Shown here piece by piece: positions 1-8,383 of a stretch of 64,000 bases of DNA. Made by a program: the position numbers and the translations under genes. The notes below the pieces were generated by a model. That model did no database searches. It saw nothing but the letters and a program-made list of their open reading frames with translations, and was not told where the DNA came from. The first letter of the stretch is position 1. Each line of letters opens with the position of its first letter. Origin of the DNA: Massilia aurea (GTDB taxonomy: Bacteria > Pseudomonadota > Gammaproteobacteria > Burkholderiales > Burkholderiaceae_D); contig NZ_JANUGZ010000003.1 of the NCBI RefSeq assembly GCF_024753205.1, forward strand, positions 558,001 to 622,000. Direction: 5' to 3'.

Positions 1-545
1 GCATTCGAGACGGCGGTGATGAAGGTCGATTTACCGGCGTTCGGCATGCCCAGGAGGCCCACGTCCGCCAGAACTTTCAGTTCCAGGCGCAACGTGCGAC
101 GCTCGCCTTCCTTGCCTTCGGTCTTTTGACGCGGGGCGCGGTTGGTCGAACTTTTAAAGTGGATATTGCCCCAGCCGCCCTCGCCGCCTTTAGCGAGCAG
201 TTCGGTCTGGCCATGTTCGGTCAGGTCGGCAATGATTTCGCCATTGACATCGTCGATGATGAGCGTGCCAACCGGCATGCGCATATAGATGTCTTCGGCG
301 CCTTTGCCATAGCAATCCGAGCCGCGGCCCGGTTCGCCGTGCTTGCCGGTGTGGACTTTCGAATAGCGAAAGTCGACCAGCGTGTTGACGTTGCGGTCGG
401 CAACCACAAAGATCGAACTGCCCGTGCCGCCATCGCCGCCGTCGGGACCGCCAAATGGGCGGAACTTTTCGCGCCGGAACGAGGCGCATCCGTTGCCGCC
501 GTCGCCTCCGATGACTTCAATTTTTGCTTCGTCGATAAACTTCAT
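1..545 (-). CDS. obgE: GTPase Obg/CgtA, N-terminal part (runs off window)
   Basis: Obg is a ribosome-associated GTPase acting in late 50S assembly and stringent control. The visible 181 codons open with [17 protein letters not shown] and the glycine-rich Obg fold (GGPDGGDGG), then enter the G domain with the Walker A/G1 motif GMPNAGKST encoded near positions 28-55. The remaining GTPase motifs lie beyond base 1. It follows rplU and rpmA on the same strand, the classical order in proteobacteria, but an intrinsic terminator separates it from rpmA. Product identity is certain; the C-terminus is not visible. Confidence 0.97.
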   Translation of the reverse strand, partial: MKFIDEAKIEVIGGDGGNGCASFRREKFRPFGGPDGGDGGTGSSIFVVADRNVNTLVDFRYSKVHTGKHGEPGRGSDCYGKGAEDIYMRMPVGTLIIDDVNGEIIADLTEHGQTELLAKGGEGGWGNIHFKSSTNRAPRQKTEGKEGERRTLRLELKVLADVGLLGMPNAGKSTFITAVSN

Positions 546-560
546 GATTGTGACCGCTTA

Positions 561-596
561 AAAACTAAAAAAGGCCCTACCGTGGGCAGAGCCTTT
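561..596 (-). terminator. Intrinsic terminator or attenuator between rpmA and obgE
   Basis: Read leftward, a 12-bp stem (570-581 against 585-596, two G-T wobbles, 3-nt loop) is followed by a T-rich run (complement of 561-569). It lies downstream of rpmA and 25 bases before the obgE start. It would reduce obgE transcription relative to the two ribosomal protein genes. A second perfect 8-bp hairpin without a T run (625-644) lies directly after the rpmA stop. Confidence 0.7.
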
Positions 597-654
597 CGAT
601 GGAAGGCTTGCGCCTTGCAAAGAAGCGCCGCTCGAAAGCGGCGCGAGTGCGTTA

Positions 655-936
655 TTACGCTGCGACTGCTTCCGCTGCTTCGTTAGCAACGACGGTCACG
701 AATTGCTTCGAGCCGACGCCTTGCTTGACGAACTTGACGGTGCCAGTGACCAGCGCGAACAGGGTGTGATCCTTGCCCGTACCGACGCCGGTGCCAGCGC
801 GCACTGGGGTGCCGCGCTGACGAATGATGATGCCGCCGGCATTGACTGCCTGGCCGCCGTAGACTTTCACGCCGAGGCGCTTGCTTTCTGAGTCACGGCC
901 GTTGCGGGTAGTACCGCCGCCTTTTTTGTGTGCCAT
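655..936 (-). CDS. rpmA: 50S ribosomal protein L27
   Basis: Ninety-three residues beginning [20 protein letters not shown], the conserved L27 N-terminus that reaches toward the peptidyl-transferase centre, followed by the signature [20 protein letters not shown]. Length is normal for the family. It lies downstream of rplU in the same transcription unit. The small C-terminal tail ending in AAEAVAA is typical of betaproteobacterial L27. No anomaly is seen. Confidence 0.99.
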   Translation of the reverse strand: MAHKKGGGTTRNGRDSESKRLGVKVYGGQAVNAGGIIIRQRGTPVRAGTGVGTGKDHTLFALVTGTVKFVKQGVGSKQFVTVVANEAAEAVAA

Positions 937-979
937 TTATTTACTCCTGGATGACGTTGCTGGGGACCGGAAACGGGGA

Positions 980-1291
980 TTAGCCGTTGATCGAAACGAT
1001 CTGGATTTCGGTGAAGTTTTGGCGATGGCCCATACGCTTCTGGTAGTGCTTACGACGACGCATCTTGAAGATACGCACTTTGTCGTGGCGACCCTGCGAA
1101 ACCACTTTCACCAGCACCGTTGCACCTTCGACCAGCGGAGCACCAAACTTGATGCTTTCGCCTTCGCCAAGGGCGAGGACCTGATCGATCGTGAGTTCGG
1201 AACCAATGTCTGCCGGTATCTGTTCTACTTTAAGTTTTTCACCAGCGACAACTTTGTATTGCTTGCCACCGGTTTTTATGACCGCGTACAT
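980..1291 (-). CDS. rplU: 50S ribosomal protein L21
   Basis: A 103-residue protein starting [14 protein letters not shown], the conserved L21 N-terminus. An upstream in-frame ATG at 1309 would add six residues, but the 1291 start has GAGG at proper distance and matches the family. L21 binds 23S rRNA in the large subunit. The C-terminal basic stretch [16 protein letters not shown] is the family RNA-binding signature. First gene of the rplU-rpmA-obgE unit, with its own strong promoter. Confidence 0.99.
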   Translation of the reverse strand: MYAVIKTGGKQYKVVAGEKLKVEQIPADIGSELTIDQVLALGEGESIKFGAPLVEGATVLVKVVSQGRHDKVRIFKMRRRKHYQKRMGHRQNFTEIQIVSING

Positions 1292-1382
1292 GATTTGAAA
1301 CCTCATCAAATGTTAAAAGAACCCCTCGGCGCGTCGGCCCGCGCTTGACACGCAGGACTAATCTTAAGCCGGGGAACAGAGG

Positions 1383-1411
1383 ATTATACATAAGTCGGTG
1401 CAGTGCGTCAA
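1383..1411 (-). promoter_or_regulatory. Sigma-70 promoter of rplU-rpmA-obgE
   Basis: On the minus strand TTGACG (1406-1411) is separated by exactly 17 bp from a perfect TATAAT (1383-1388). Transcription would start about 85 bases before the rplU ATG. Strength and position fit a ribosomal protein operon. Confidence 0.8.
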
Positions 1412-1566
1412 AACCATTCGGCGATCGCTTCACGACATCGGGCGGCATCCATGGCTGCCTCGCCCGCTCTCCCGCAAGCGCGCCCCTCTCAGCCCGACGG
1501 TTCGCCCTCCCATGACGTATAATCGCCCCACTCTTATAGTTAACCCAACGCTCACGCAGGTCAGCC

Positions 1567-2556
1567 TTGTCAGCCGCTACCCAACACGCCCAACAGAACA
1601 CCATCGTCCAGTCGATCGCGCCCGATATGGAGGCCGTCAACACGGTGATCCGCCAGCGGCTGCATTCCGAAGTCACGCTGGTCAACCAGATCGCCGAGTA
1701 CATCATCAGTGCCGGCGGCAAGCGCATCCGTCCAGTACTGGTGCTGCTGCTGGCCAATGCCTATGGCTACCGGGGCACCGCGCACCATGAGCTGGCCGCC
1801 GTCGTCGAATTCATCCACACCGCAACGCTGCTGCATGACGACGTCGTCGACGAATCGTCGATGCGCCGCGGCCGCCAGACCGCCAACGCGCTGTTCGGCA
1901 ACGCGGCCTCGGTGCTGGTCGGCGACTTCCTGTACTCGCGCGCTTTCCAGATGATGGTTGGCCTGGACAGCATGCGCATCATGCAGATCCTGTCCGACGC
2001 CACCAACGTGATCGCCGAAGGCGAAGTGCTGCAACTGCTGAACATGCACGACCCGGACGTGACCGAAGCGAGCTACCTGCTCGTGATCCGCTCCAAGACC
2101 GCCAAGCTGTTCGAAGCCGCTGCCGAGCTGGGCGCGCTGATCGCCGGCGCGAATGACGCCCAGATCGCCGCCGCCGGCGAGTATGGCCGCTCGCTCGGTA
2201 CTGCGTTCCAGCTGATCGACGACGTGCTCGACTACGCAGGCGACGCCGCCGAGATCGGCAAGAACCTCGGGGACGATTTGCGCGAAGGCAAGCCGACCCT
2301 GCCCCTGATCTGGCTGATGGAACATGGCACCCAGGAGCAGCGTGAACTGGTGCGCAGCTGCATCGAGCAAGGCGATGAAGCACAATTCGACGCCGTGCTG
2401 GCCGCCGTGACATCAAGCGGCGCGCTCGACTACACGCGGGCACAGGCCGAACAGGCAGCGCGCCGGGCATCCGAAGCCATTGCCGGCTTGCCCGACAGCC
2501 TGTTCAAGAACAGCCTGCTGCAACTGAGCAGCTTCGCCGTTGACAGGAACCACTAA
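1567..2556 (+). CDS. ispB: Octaprenyl/polyprenyl diphosphate synthase
   Basis: Trans-prenyltransferase that elongates farnesyl diphosphate with isopentenyl diphosphate to make the quinone side chain. Of 329 residues, the first Asp-rich motif LLHDDVVDESSMRRG and the second LIDDVLDYAGD, with SAGGKRIRP near the N-terminus, are diagnostic of the class. The assigned start is TTG at 1567, preceded by AGG six bases upstream; an ATG at 1627 is possible but would trim 20 residues. A TATAAT hexamer lies at 1518-1523 without a convincing -35. Divergent from rplU, as in many proteobacteria. Confidence 0.96.
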   Translation: MSAATQHAQQNTIVQSIAPDMEAVNTVIRQRLHSEVTLVNQIAEYIISAGGKRIRPVLVLLLANAYGYRGTAHHELAAVVEFIHTATLLHDDVVDESSMRRGRQTANALFGNAASVLVGDFLYSRAFQMMVGLDSMRIMQILSDATNVIAEGEVLQLLNMHDPDVTEASYLLVIRSKTAKLFEAAAELGALIAGANDAQIAAAGEYGRSLGTAFQLIDDVLDYAGDAAEIGKNLGDDLREGKPTLPLIWLMEHGTQEQRELVRSCIEQGDEAQFDAVLAAVTSSGALDYTRAQAEQAARRASEAIAGLPDSLFKNSLLQLSSFAVDRNH

Positions 2557-2569
2557 GCGATTTTATATT
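2540..2569 (+). promoter_or_regulatory. Sigma-70 promoter for tRNA-Pro, overlapping the ispB 3' end
   Basis: A perfect TTGACA (2540-2545) and TATATT (2564-2569) are spaced by 18 bp. The -35 box is inside the last codons of ispB and the -10 box lies just after its stop. The predicted start is about 34 bases before the tRNA. Confidence 0.65.
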
Positions 2570-2609
2570 ACGACCATCCCGGGGTTGTTGTACGTACACC
2601 CCGAGCCGT

Positions 2610-2686
2610 CGGGGTGTAGCTTAGCCCGGTAGAGCGCTACGTTCGGGACGTAGAGGCCGGAGGTTCGAATCCTCTCACCCCGACCA
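2610..2686 (+). tRNA. tRNA-Pro, anticodon CGG
   Basis: A 77-nt cloverleaf: acceptor stem CGGGGTG/CACCCCG, discriminator A, encoded CCA end (2684-2686). The anticodon stem CTACG/CGTAG encloses the loop TTCGGGA, giving anticodon CGG (2644-2646) with G37 as expected for proline tRNAs. The T loop TTCGAAT is canonical. It decodes CCG, a frequent proline codon in this GC-rich genome. Confidence 0.98.
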
Positions 2687-2693
2687 GACAACA

Positions 2694-2728
2694 AAAAGCC
2701 AGACGAGGCGTTAGCCGGTCTGGCTTTT
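2694..2728. terminator. Bidirectional terminator between tRNA-Pro and a convergent gene
   Basis: An 11-bp perfect stem (AAAAGCCAGAC, 2694-2704; GTCTGGCTTTT, 2718-2728) with A and T runs on both sides. It lies 7 bases past the tRNA 3' end and downstream of the minus-strand gene ending at 2816, so it can serve both. The stem sequence recurs at 3190-3221. Confidence 0.85.
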
Positions 2729-2815
2729 CATTTGTCCATGCCTGGACCAGTGGTCGTCTTGCGCGATACCGCGCCGCGTCACGTTGTGATTGTCGTCATG
2801 CTGCGATTGCAGCGT

Positions 2816-3100
2816 TCACAGCATCAGAACCCGTTTCCTTCCGCAGCAATACACGCCATGGTAATACTGCGAATTTTTACCGCAAACGATACACCCGAAT
2901 TCCGGTACGCCCGGCGGCTTCGATTTATACGCCTTGACCTCGACGCCATTGGCGTCCCAGCTCGTTCCGACCAATTCAAAGCCTGCGGCACTGGCCTCAG
3001 ATGCCGACGCCGCTTCGTACGCCAGAAACAACACGGTGTCACGCTTGCTGGTAGCGCTGTGTTCCGCCGCCCGTGCCTGCCATGAGGCAAAACTGTTCAT
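2816..3100 (-). CDS. Small hypothetical protein with paired cysteines
   Basis: Ninety-four residues from MNSFASWQARAAEH; this ATG has AGGA nine bases upstream, so it is preferred over a longer in-frame start at 3151. The first half is rich in Ala/Ser. The C-terminal third has C-I-V-C and later Y-C-C-G, a four-cysteine pattern that could bind a metal. I do not recognise the family. It is bracketed by two terminators with the same stem sequence, so it is probably a single-gene unit. Confidence 0.6.
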   Translation of the reverse strand: MNSFASWQARAAEHSATSKRDTVLFLAYEAASASEASAAGFELVGTSWDANGVEVKAYKSKPPGVPEFGCIVCGKNSQYYHGVYCCGRKRVLML

Positions 3101-3189
3101 CGTGTGCTGTCCTGGTCTGAAAGATGGTCTGATGCGGCCGATCAACCACAAGTTGCCAGTCTACACCAGTGCCGTGCCGACGCTCAGGC

Positions 3190-3223
3190 AAAAGCCAGAC
3201 CGGCAAACCGGTCTGGCTTTTTT
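3190..3223 (-). terminator. Strong terminator after the DUF4832 gene
   Basis: A 14-bp perfect stem (3190-3203 with 3208-3221), a 4-base loop and T/A runs on both sides, 35 bases past the stop of the leftward gene at 3258. Its outer 11 bp (AAAAGCCAGAC and complement) are identical to the terminator at 2694-2728. Confidence 0.85.
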
Positions 3224-3257
3224 ATTGCCCGGCCCTTACGTCAGGCCGGGATGCTGC

Positions 3258-5228
3258 TTATGGTGCGACGCCAACCGTATGCTGCAAGTTGTTGAACCCG
3301 GTCGACGCTTCCCAAGTGTTGCTGTTGGCCAGCTGGATCGCATACTCCGGCCGGTCACGCAGCGACGTCTGTGGATCCGGCAGGTTCAGCAGCACCGAGT
3401 ACGAACCGGCCGCCATATTTGCCGGGAGCGCCACGGTCTGGTTGATCGTCACGGTCTGGTTCGACAGCCAATGGCGCGGATCGGTTGCCAGCTTGACGCG
3501 ATGGGTCGCCCCGCTCGCCGTGTTGCGGAACACGAGTTCCACGTCGCGGCTGTTGAATGGCGCCGACCAGCCCTCGTTCTGCAGTTGCAGGTTGACGACG
3601 AAGCCGCCACCCGGTTTTGCCGTGCGCGAGAATGCACCGCTCTTGAGCACGAAGCGGTAGCCCAGCTTTTGTTTGACCTGGGTAAAGCAACCCTGCGTTT
3701 TCCAGTTGTTCAGCACCGTCGTGTTGTAGTCCAGGTTCAGGTAAGACCAGTGGAAGCGACCCATTTCGGCAAGGGCGGTCGGGCAATCGCTGCGTGGCGG
3801 TGCGTAGTTGCAGGTCTCGCCGCCCGAGGCAACGTAGTTCGTTTCGGCCGCCAGGTACGGGAACTCCACCGATGGATTGATATAGGTGCCGTAGTCCGAC
3901 GCGTTGGACAGGAAGCAATCGTTGTGGTGGCCCAGGCGCGCCTTGGCTGAACCGTTGTAGGCCTCGCTCGCGCTCAAGGCGGTCGGGGTGTACAGCTTGG
4001 TTTTGAACAGGGGCATGCGTAACTGCACCATGCGTTCGGCCGGCACCACTTGCAGCAGCTTGTCGACCACTGATTTGCGGTCTGCAATGTTCTTGGCGGT
4101 CATGTTGTAGCTGTCGCCATAATTGTTGGTGTTGCCCCACTCACCCCAGGCGCCGATCAGGCCGGCCTGCACGACGGCGATGATGTCCTTGTTGGCCGTC
4201 AGGTATGGCGCAAGCTGCGTCAGGTGGGTGTTGACCATCGCCGGGGTCGCATCGACCGGCGAGTTGTTGTCGTTGTAAGCGAAGCGGACGATGGCTTTCA
4301 GGCCAGCCTTGCGCACCGTGTCCATCTGTTGCTGGAACAGATTGAGCGTGGACTGGCTGATCGGTGCATTGACGAAGCTGCGCAGATAGAACACGCACAG
4401 CATCAGCGATTCACCACCCGACGTGCGGAAGCTCGTCAGTTGCGACTGGCTCAGCGGCGTTTCGCAGCCAACGTGGCGGTAAAAACCGCGCTCCGGGTTG
4501 GTGATAACCGCCGTGCTGGCGGTGTAGTTCACTGGCACCGTGGTGCCCGGGGATGGCGTTGGGGTTGGCGTTGGGGTCGGTGTTGGTGTTGGCGTCGGCG
4601 TTGGGGTCGGCGTCGGCGTTGGGGTCGGCGTTGGCGTTGGCGTTGGCGTTGGCGTTGGCGTTGGCGTTGGCGTTGGCGTTGGCGTTGGCGTTGGCGTTGG
4701 CGTTGGCGTCGGGGTCGGCGTCGGCGTCGTCTTGGTGATCGACAGACGCAGGATCGGCGAGAGTTGTGCTGGTGGATCGGTCTGGGTGATGACGCTGATG
4801 TTGTCCGCACCGCCGAGCTCGGCACGCGTCACCGTTATCGTCGCCAGGTTATTGGCCGATGCGTACGGCACGGCTTTGACGAAGGTCCAGGCCCAGGAGC
4901 CGTTGCTGCCGCTGTAGCGATACAGGCGGCCATTTTCGATCATGTAACCGGCGCCGACGCCGTTGAAGGCATAGCCGGTCGTGGTAACGGCATCGTTATC
5001 GATGTACACGCGTACCCAGGCCGGCGTGCCGGCGTAACGAATGCGGATGCTCAGATTGGTGCCGTCGCTGCTTGCCGTCGTGGGGCCCGCCGTGACCGAG
5101 GCCGGTGCGAAAGGCGCAGCGACGGCAGCCGACATCAGCACCGGGCTGGAAAGGAGCCCGGCGCACAGCAGTGCGAGCCCGATTGGGCGACGGACGGAAG
5201 GAATGGAAGTGATGTGAATAGATGACAT
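3258..5228 (-). CDS. Secreted DUF4874/DUF4832 protein with Thr-Pro linker
   Basis: A 656-residue exported protein. Residues 1-38 form a signal peptide ending AAVAA. Residues 40-165 are a beta-rich domain of unknown role. Residues 168-225 are 29 Thr-Pro dipeptides, a typical extended linker of extracellular multi-domain enzymes. The C-terminal part opens with NPERGFYRH, the hallmark of DUF4874, and continues into DUF4832 ([25 protein letters not shown]). These domains resemble TIM-barrel glycosidases and often sit near exopolysaccharide genes; substrate and activity are unknown. It ends in its own terminator and lies 740 bp from the polysaccharide locus. Confidence 0.88.
   Translation of the reverse strand: MSSIHITSIPSVRRPIGLALLCAGLLSSPVLMSAAVAAPFAPASVTAGPTTASSDGTNLSIRIRYAGTPAWVRVYIDNDAVTTTGYAFNGVGAGYMIENGRLYRYSGSNGSWAWTFVKAVPYASANNLATITVTRAELGGADNISVITQTDPPAQLSPILRLSITKTTPTPTPTPTPTPTPTPTPTPTPTPTPTPTPTPTPTPTPTPTPTPTPTPTPTPTPTPTPSPGTTVPVNYTASTAVITNPERGFYRHVGCETPLSQSQLTSFRTSGGESLMLCVFYLRSFVNAPISQSTLNLFQQQMDTVRKAGLKAIVRFAYNDNNSPVDATPAMVNTHLTQLAPYLTANKDIIAVVQAGLIGAWGEWGNTNNYGDSYNMTAKNIADRKSVVDKLLQVVPAERMVQLRMPLFKTKLYTPTALSASEAYNGSAKARLGHHNDCFLSNASDYGTYINPSVEFPYLAAETNYVASGGETCNYAPPRSDCPTALAEMGRFHWSYLNLDYNTTVLNNWKTQGCFTQVKQKLGYRFVLKSGAFSRTAKPGGGFVVNLQLQNEGWSAPFNSRDVELVFRNTASGATHRVKLATDPRHWLSNQTVTINQTVALPANMAAGSYSVLLNLPDPQTSLRDRPEYAIQLANSNTWEASTGFNNLQHTVGVAP
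4554..4727 (-). repeat. Hexanucleotide tandem repeat coding (Thr-Pro)29
   Basis: Twenty-nine consecutive 6-bp units in frame. Thirteen of them (4627-4704) are identical GGCGTT copies; the flanking units are third-position variants. Slippage would change linker length without shifting the frame. Confidence 0.97.
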
Positions 5229-5263
5229 TTGATAATCGCTTTAAATAAAAATCCAACAACCGG

Positions 5264-5372
5264 GCGTGACGATCCCGTCGCCGCTTGCAGCGCAAGTGGC
5301 GGGAAGCATCCGCAGACAAAGAGCGTGACGATCCCGCTGCCGCTCGCACCGGAGTGGCAGGGATATCCGCAG
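5264..5372 (-). repeat. Tandem pair of hairpin repeats upstream of the DUF4832 gene
   Basis: Two direct repeats 59 bp apart (5264-5315 and 5323-5372) share GCGTGACGATCCCG at one end and ATCCGCAG at the other. Each holds a hairpin: 5279-5288 with 5292-5301 (10 bp), and 5338-5345 with 5352-5359 (8 bp). Two base pairs differ by compensatory change (C-G to T-A; T-A to C-G) and a G-T wobble is kept at the same place. They lie 36-144 bases before the DUF4832 start, probably in its 5' leader. Confidence 0.75.
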
Positions 5373-5968
5373 GACCTGCTGAAATGGACTAGCTGTATCG
5401 ACTGGCGATCAGCTAGCGGCGGGGAAGCGCGGCAAGGCGCTATGGTGGATAACTGGCGACGAGAAGACCGATGGTCTTCCCACGACATGACGCGAGAAAG
5501 CGCACACAGACATCCCCTGCTGGGCGTGCTGTGACTACAACGACGTGCTATCGATCATGGCATCTCCTCATTCCTGGAATCATGAACTCGTTTGAGTTTC
5601 CTCAAAGCGATTGGTTCCAAGAAATAAAAAATAATTCCTTGAGAAAAATGTCACCGCTTTGGTTTCCTGATCGCCCAAGGTGGGTGTAGTGAGCGAACAG
5701 GAATTCAGCGCCAACGTCTGATGTGTGTCAGAAAAATGCTTCTTAAAAATTCAAACACTGGCGTTGGAGATGCTTCGGCTCAATTAGTTCCCCAAATATT
5801 TTTCTTTGGGAAAACTGAAAAGTTGCAACACTACTCCAAGAAATTGCAAATCGGAAATTTTAAGAACGTGGCGCAGCCTAATCGGTCTCGAGGCTGGTAG
5901 AGAAGCGATGGATTGGGAGAACAATGGGAAGGGATTACAGTTTGCGGAGCGTGATTACAACGCGTGGG
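5373..5968. other. Intergenic region without a supported gene
   Basis: AT-richer than its surroundings, especially 5570-5830. The short open frames here lack ribosome binding sites and recognisable sequence. A partial sigma-54-like match around 5759-5776 faces no gene. I see no confident promoter. Confidence 0.5.
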
Positions 5969-7117
5969 TCATTCGGCAACGGCATCAACCTCGATGGCCT
6001 GCGTGCACGTCGCTGGCGTGAACACGGTTTCCCACATGCGCGAGACTTTCTCCATCGAAAACCGCTCTCGCGCTTCGACCGCGCGCTGCGCGAATCTTGC
6101 CCGCGCACGGCTGTCACGCATCAGGGTATCCAGCGCCGCGGCCATGCCATCGATATCGCCAAGCGCTACCAGGACCCCATCGATCCCGTGGCGGATGATA
6201 TCCCGGGGGCCGGTATCGCAATCGAAGCTCACCGCCGGCAAGCCATACGCCATGGCTTCGACCAGGGTGTTGGGAAAACCCTCGAAATGCGAGCTCATGG
6301 CATACAGACTGGCGCGCGCGTACCAGTCGCCCATATTGCCGACACTGCCGGGCAAGCACACGCGTCGCCCCAGTCCGCCCGCCTGCACCTGCGCAGACAA
6401 CGCCGCGCGCTGCGCGCCCTCCCCCAGGATGACGAGGTCCCAATCCGGGTGCACGGGCGCCAGTCGGGCAAAGATGGCAATCAGGGTCGTGAAGTTTTTC
6501 TCTTCGCTGAGCCGGCCAACCCCCAGCAGTATCTGCCGGCCAGGCGCGCACGAGGTCGTGGGGCTGACCTGCGGCGCATGCTGCGCCAACGGCCACACGA
6601 CGGGGTTCGGGATCACGGGAATACACCGGGCACGGGAGTGTTGTTCCAGCCAGTGTGCGCATTCACGGGTCAATGCGACAACCGCGTGCAAGTGGCCGTA
6701 GGCATGGCAGCGTAACGTTTCCCAGATCACGCCCATCGGCGCCTTGGGCGGAAAATTATGCTCGGAGCCCACCGTGCGCACGCCAGGCAGCCCCCGCGCT
6801 GCCAACGCCAACACGACATTGGCCGTGTGCATAGCGGACAAGGCGACAGCGGGCTGCACCTCACGCAGCACCCCGCGCAACGCGCGCGCGCGCCGGGCCG
6901 TGCGTACGACGCCGGCGAGCAAACCGCCGCCCTGGCCAGCCAGATCAAGGCAGCGGCGGCCGACGCCGGCATCAAGCACGTAAAAGTCACGCGCCTTCGG
7001 CGCCACGGTCACCACGGTGACGGCCCAGCCTAGCGACGCCCAGTGGTTGGCCAGGTTGGCGACCACGCGCTCGGCGCCGCCATTTTCCAGCGAATGAATG
7101 TAGATCAATAATCGCAT
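5969..7117 (-). CDS. GT4-family glycosyltransferase
   Basis: A 382-residue GT-B enzyme starting MRLLIYIHSLENGGAERV; the GGAER loop is the donor-site signature of GT4 enzymes. The C-terminal Rossmann half has VGRLSEEKNFTTLI and a typical SHFEGFPNTLVEAMAYGLP EX7E region. It likely adds one sugar of the exopolysaccharide repeat on the cytoplasmic face. It is the last gene of the leftward locus. It resembles the enzyme at 17919-19148 throughout (shared TLRC/GECAHW, IPN and WPL positions), suggesting duplication within the locus. Substrate unknown. Confidence 0.93.
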   Translation of the reverse strand: MRLLIYIHSLENGGAERVVANLANHWASLGWAVTVVTVAPKARDFYVLDAGVGRRCLDLAGQGGGLLAGVVRTARRARALRGVLREVQPAVALSAMHTANVVLALAARGLPGVRTVGSEHNFPPKAPMGVIWETLRCHAYGHLHAVVALTRECAHWLEQHSRARCIPVIPNPVVWPLAQHAPQVSPTTSCAPGRQILLGVGRLSEEKNFTTLIAIFARLAPVHPDWDLVILGEGAQRAALSAQVQAGGLGRRVCLPGSVGNMGDWYARASLYAMSSHFEGFPNTLVEAMAYGLPAVSFDCDTGPRDIIRHGIDGVLVALGDIDGMAAALDTLMRDSRARARFAQRAVEARERFSMEKVSRMWETVFTPATCTQAIEVDAVAE

Positions 7118-7139
7118 TGTCGACCGTCGCCTCCAGGTT

Positions 7140-8360
7140 TCATTGCACCACCAGCGGCATGGGGCCGGGATGCACATGTTGCGCGTGCTGCGCCAGGTTA
7201 CGATCCAGGCAGACCGTGCCGGGCGTGGCGCTGGCCGATGGATTGGCGATGACGCGGCCGGCGAACTCGCCGGTAATCGTGCCGTGCAGCGCGATACGGT
7301 CCCACACACGGCAGGTAGTCGCCTTGACGAAGAGCGCTTCGTGGTCGAACAGGAACAGGCTCTTGACGAAAGCAGCATTGGCAAGATGAACCGTGGCGTC
7401 GATGTTGCGGATCGCGCCGTCAGGTTCATCGCCCTGGTGATAAAAATGAACATAGCTGCCGTAGCTGCCCTCGCCCGAGGCTGCGAGCGAGATCCGTACA
7501 TTCTGTACATTGCCCATCCTGGCGCCGCCGCAAATCAGCACGATGAGCCCGTTGCTAACGGGCCACTGGGCGGTACCGGACACGGTCACCCGGATGTCCG
7601 CATTGCGCAGCGCCGACGCAATGACGGCCCGCCGCACGTTGTGACATACGAGGTCGATATCGACATTTCCCCTGATGAAACTGGCGCTGACACCGTAATA
7701 CGCGTAGCGCACTTCGCCGTGTACGCGAATATTCGAGAGCAGGCGCCGCGTGGCGGCGTTGTTATGCGACGAGAGCAGACTCACGACCCGTTCGGCGTAG
7801 CAATCGACCAGCATGAAGCCATGGCTCGGCCGGTCCGCCTGAATGCCCACGCACACCAAGCCACGCCAGTCGGGCCGCGGGTCGAATCCTGCATCGGCGA
7901 AGCTGGCGCCGGCAATCGTGATGTTCTGAAAATTGAAAAAGTAAAACAGGTTGGGCATGACGTTGGCCGCCGTCGTGACCGTAAACAAGGCGCCGTACGC
8001 CGAGATGGCAATGTCGCGCGCATCGCGGCACAGCACCAAGGTGGCGGCGTCAGTGCAGTGGCCGAAATCATAGACGCCGCGCGGGACCAGCAGGGTGCCG
8101 CCGCCCTGCACGGCCAGTGCATCGAGGGCCTGACGAAACGCCGCGACCAGCGTTGCCACCCGCGCCCCGGGCAACCCCCCGTAGTCAGCCAGGCTGACAA
8201 TGGCCGGCGGCACCATGGCGGCCTCGATGCCGCCCACCTGGTTGCGCCGGGGCTGGCCTCCCGTTGCATCGCCAACCGGGGCTGGCAACAACGCCGCCGT
8301 CGCGCCCAGGGCGGCGCCACGCAGCAGCAAGTTGCGCCGCTTTGCTGACAGATTCTTCAT
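7140..8360 (-). CDS. Exported right-handed beta-helix protein (pectate-lyase-like)
   Basis: 406 residues starting MKNLSAKRRNLLLRGAALGA. The RR followed by a hydrophobic stretch resembles a Tat or Sec signal. The mature N-terminus has IVSLADYGGLPGARVATLVAAF and then GGGTLLVPRGVYDFG, the classical opening of the pectate lyase 3/tailspike beta-helix fold, followed by repeating short beta-coil segments. Such proteins in polysaccharide loci act as lyases, hydrolases or epimerases; no catalytic set can be assigned here. It lies 22 bases upstream of the terminal glycosyltransferase. Confidence 0.8.
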   Translation of the reverse strand: MKNLSAKRRNLLLRGAALGATAALLPAPVGDATGGQPRRNQVGGIEAAMVPPAIVSLADYGGLPGARVATLVAAFRQALDALAVQGGGTLLVPRGVYDFGHCTDAATLVLCRDARDIAISAYGALFTVTTAANVMPNLFYFFNFQNITIAGASFADAGFDPRPDWRGLVCVGIQADRPSHGFMLVDCYAERVVSLLSSHNNAATRRLLSNIRVHGEVRYAYYGVSASFIRGNVDIDLVCHNVRRAVIASALRNADIRVTVSGTAQWPVSNGLIVLICGGARMGNVQNVRISLAASGEGSYGSYVHFYHQGDEPDGAIRNIDATVHLANAAFVKSLFLFDHEALFVKATTCRVWDRIALHGTITGEFAGRVIANPSASATPGTVCLDRNLAQHAQHVHPGPMPLVVQ

Positions 8361-8383
8361 CTGGTCACCATGCAGGCAAAGCG

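Noticed and set aside
2577-2604. CGGGGT/ACCCCG hairpin between ispB and tRNA-Pro as a terminator
   Set aside because: Six base pairs, no T run, and located between a promoter and the tRNA it serves.
4224-5225. Long open frame opposite the DUF4832 gene, rich in Arg/Trp
   Set aside because: It is an artefact of the Thr-Pro repeat read on the other strand; no ribosome binding site or family.
5758-5776. GG-N10-GC sequence resembling a sigma-54 promoter on the plus strand
   Set aside because: Several consensus positions are missing and no rightward gene follows.
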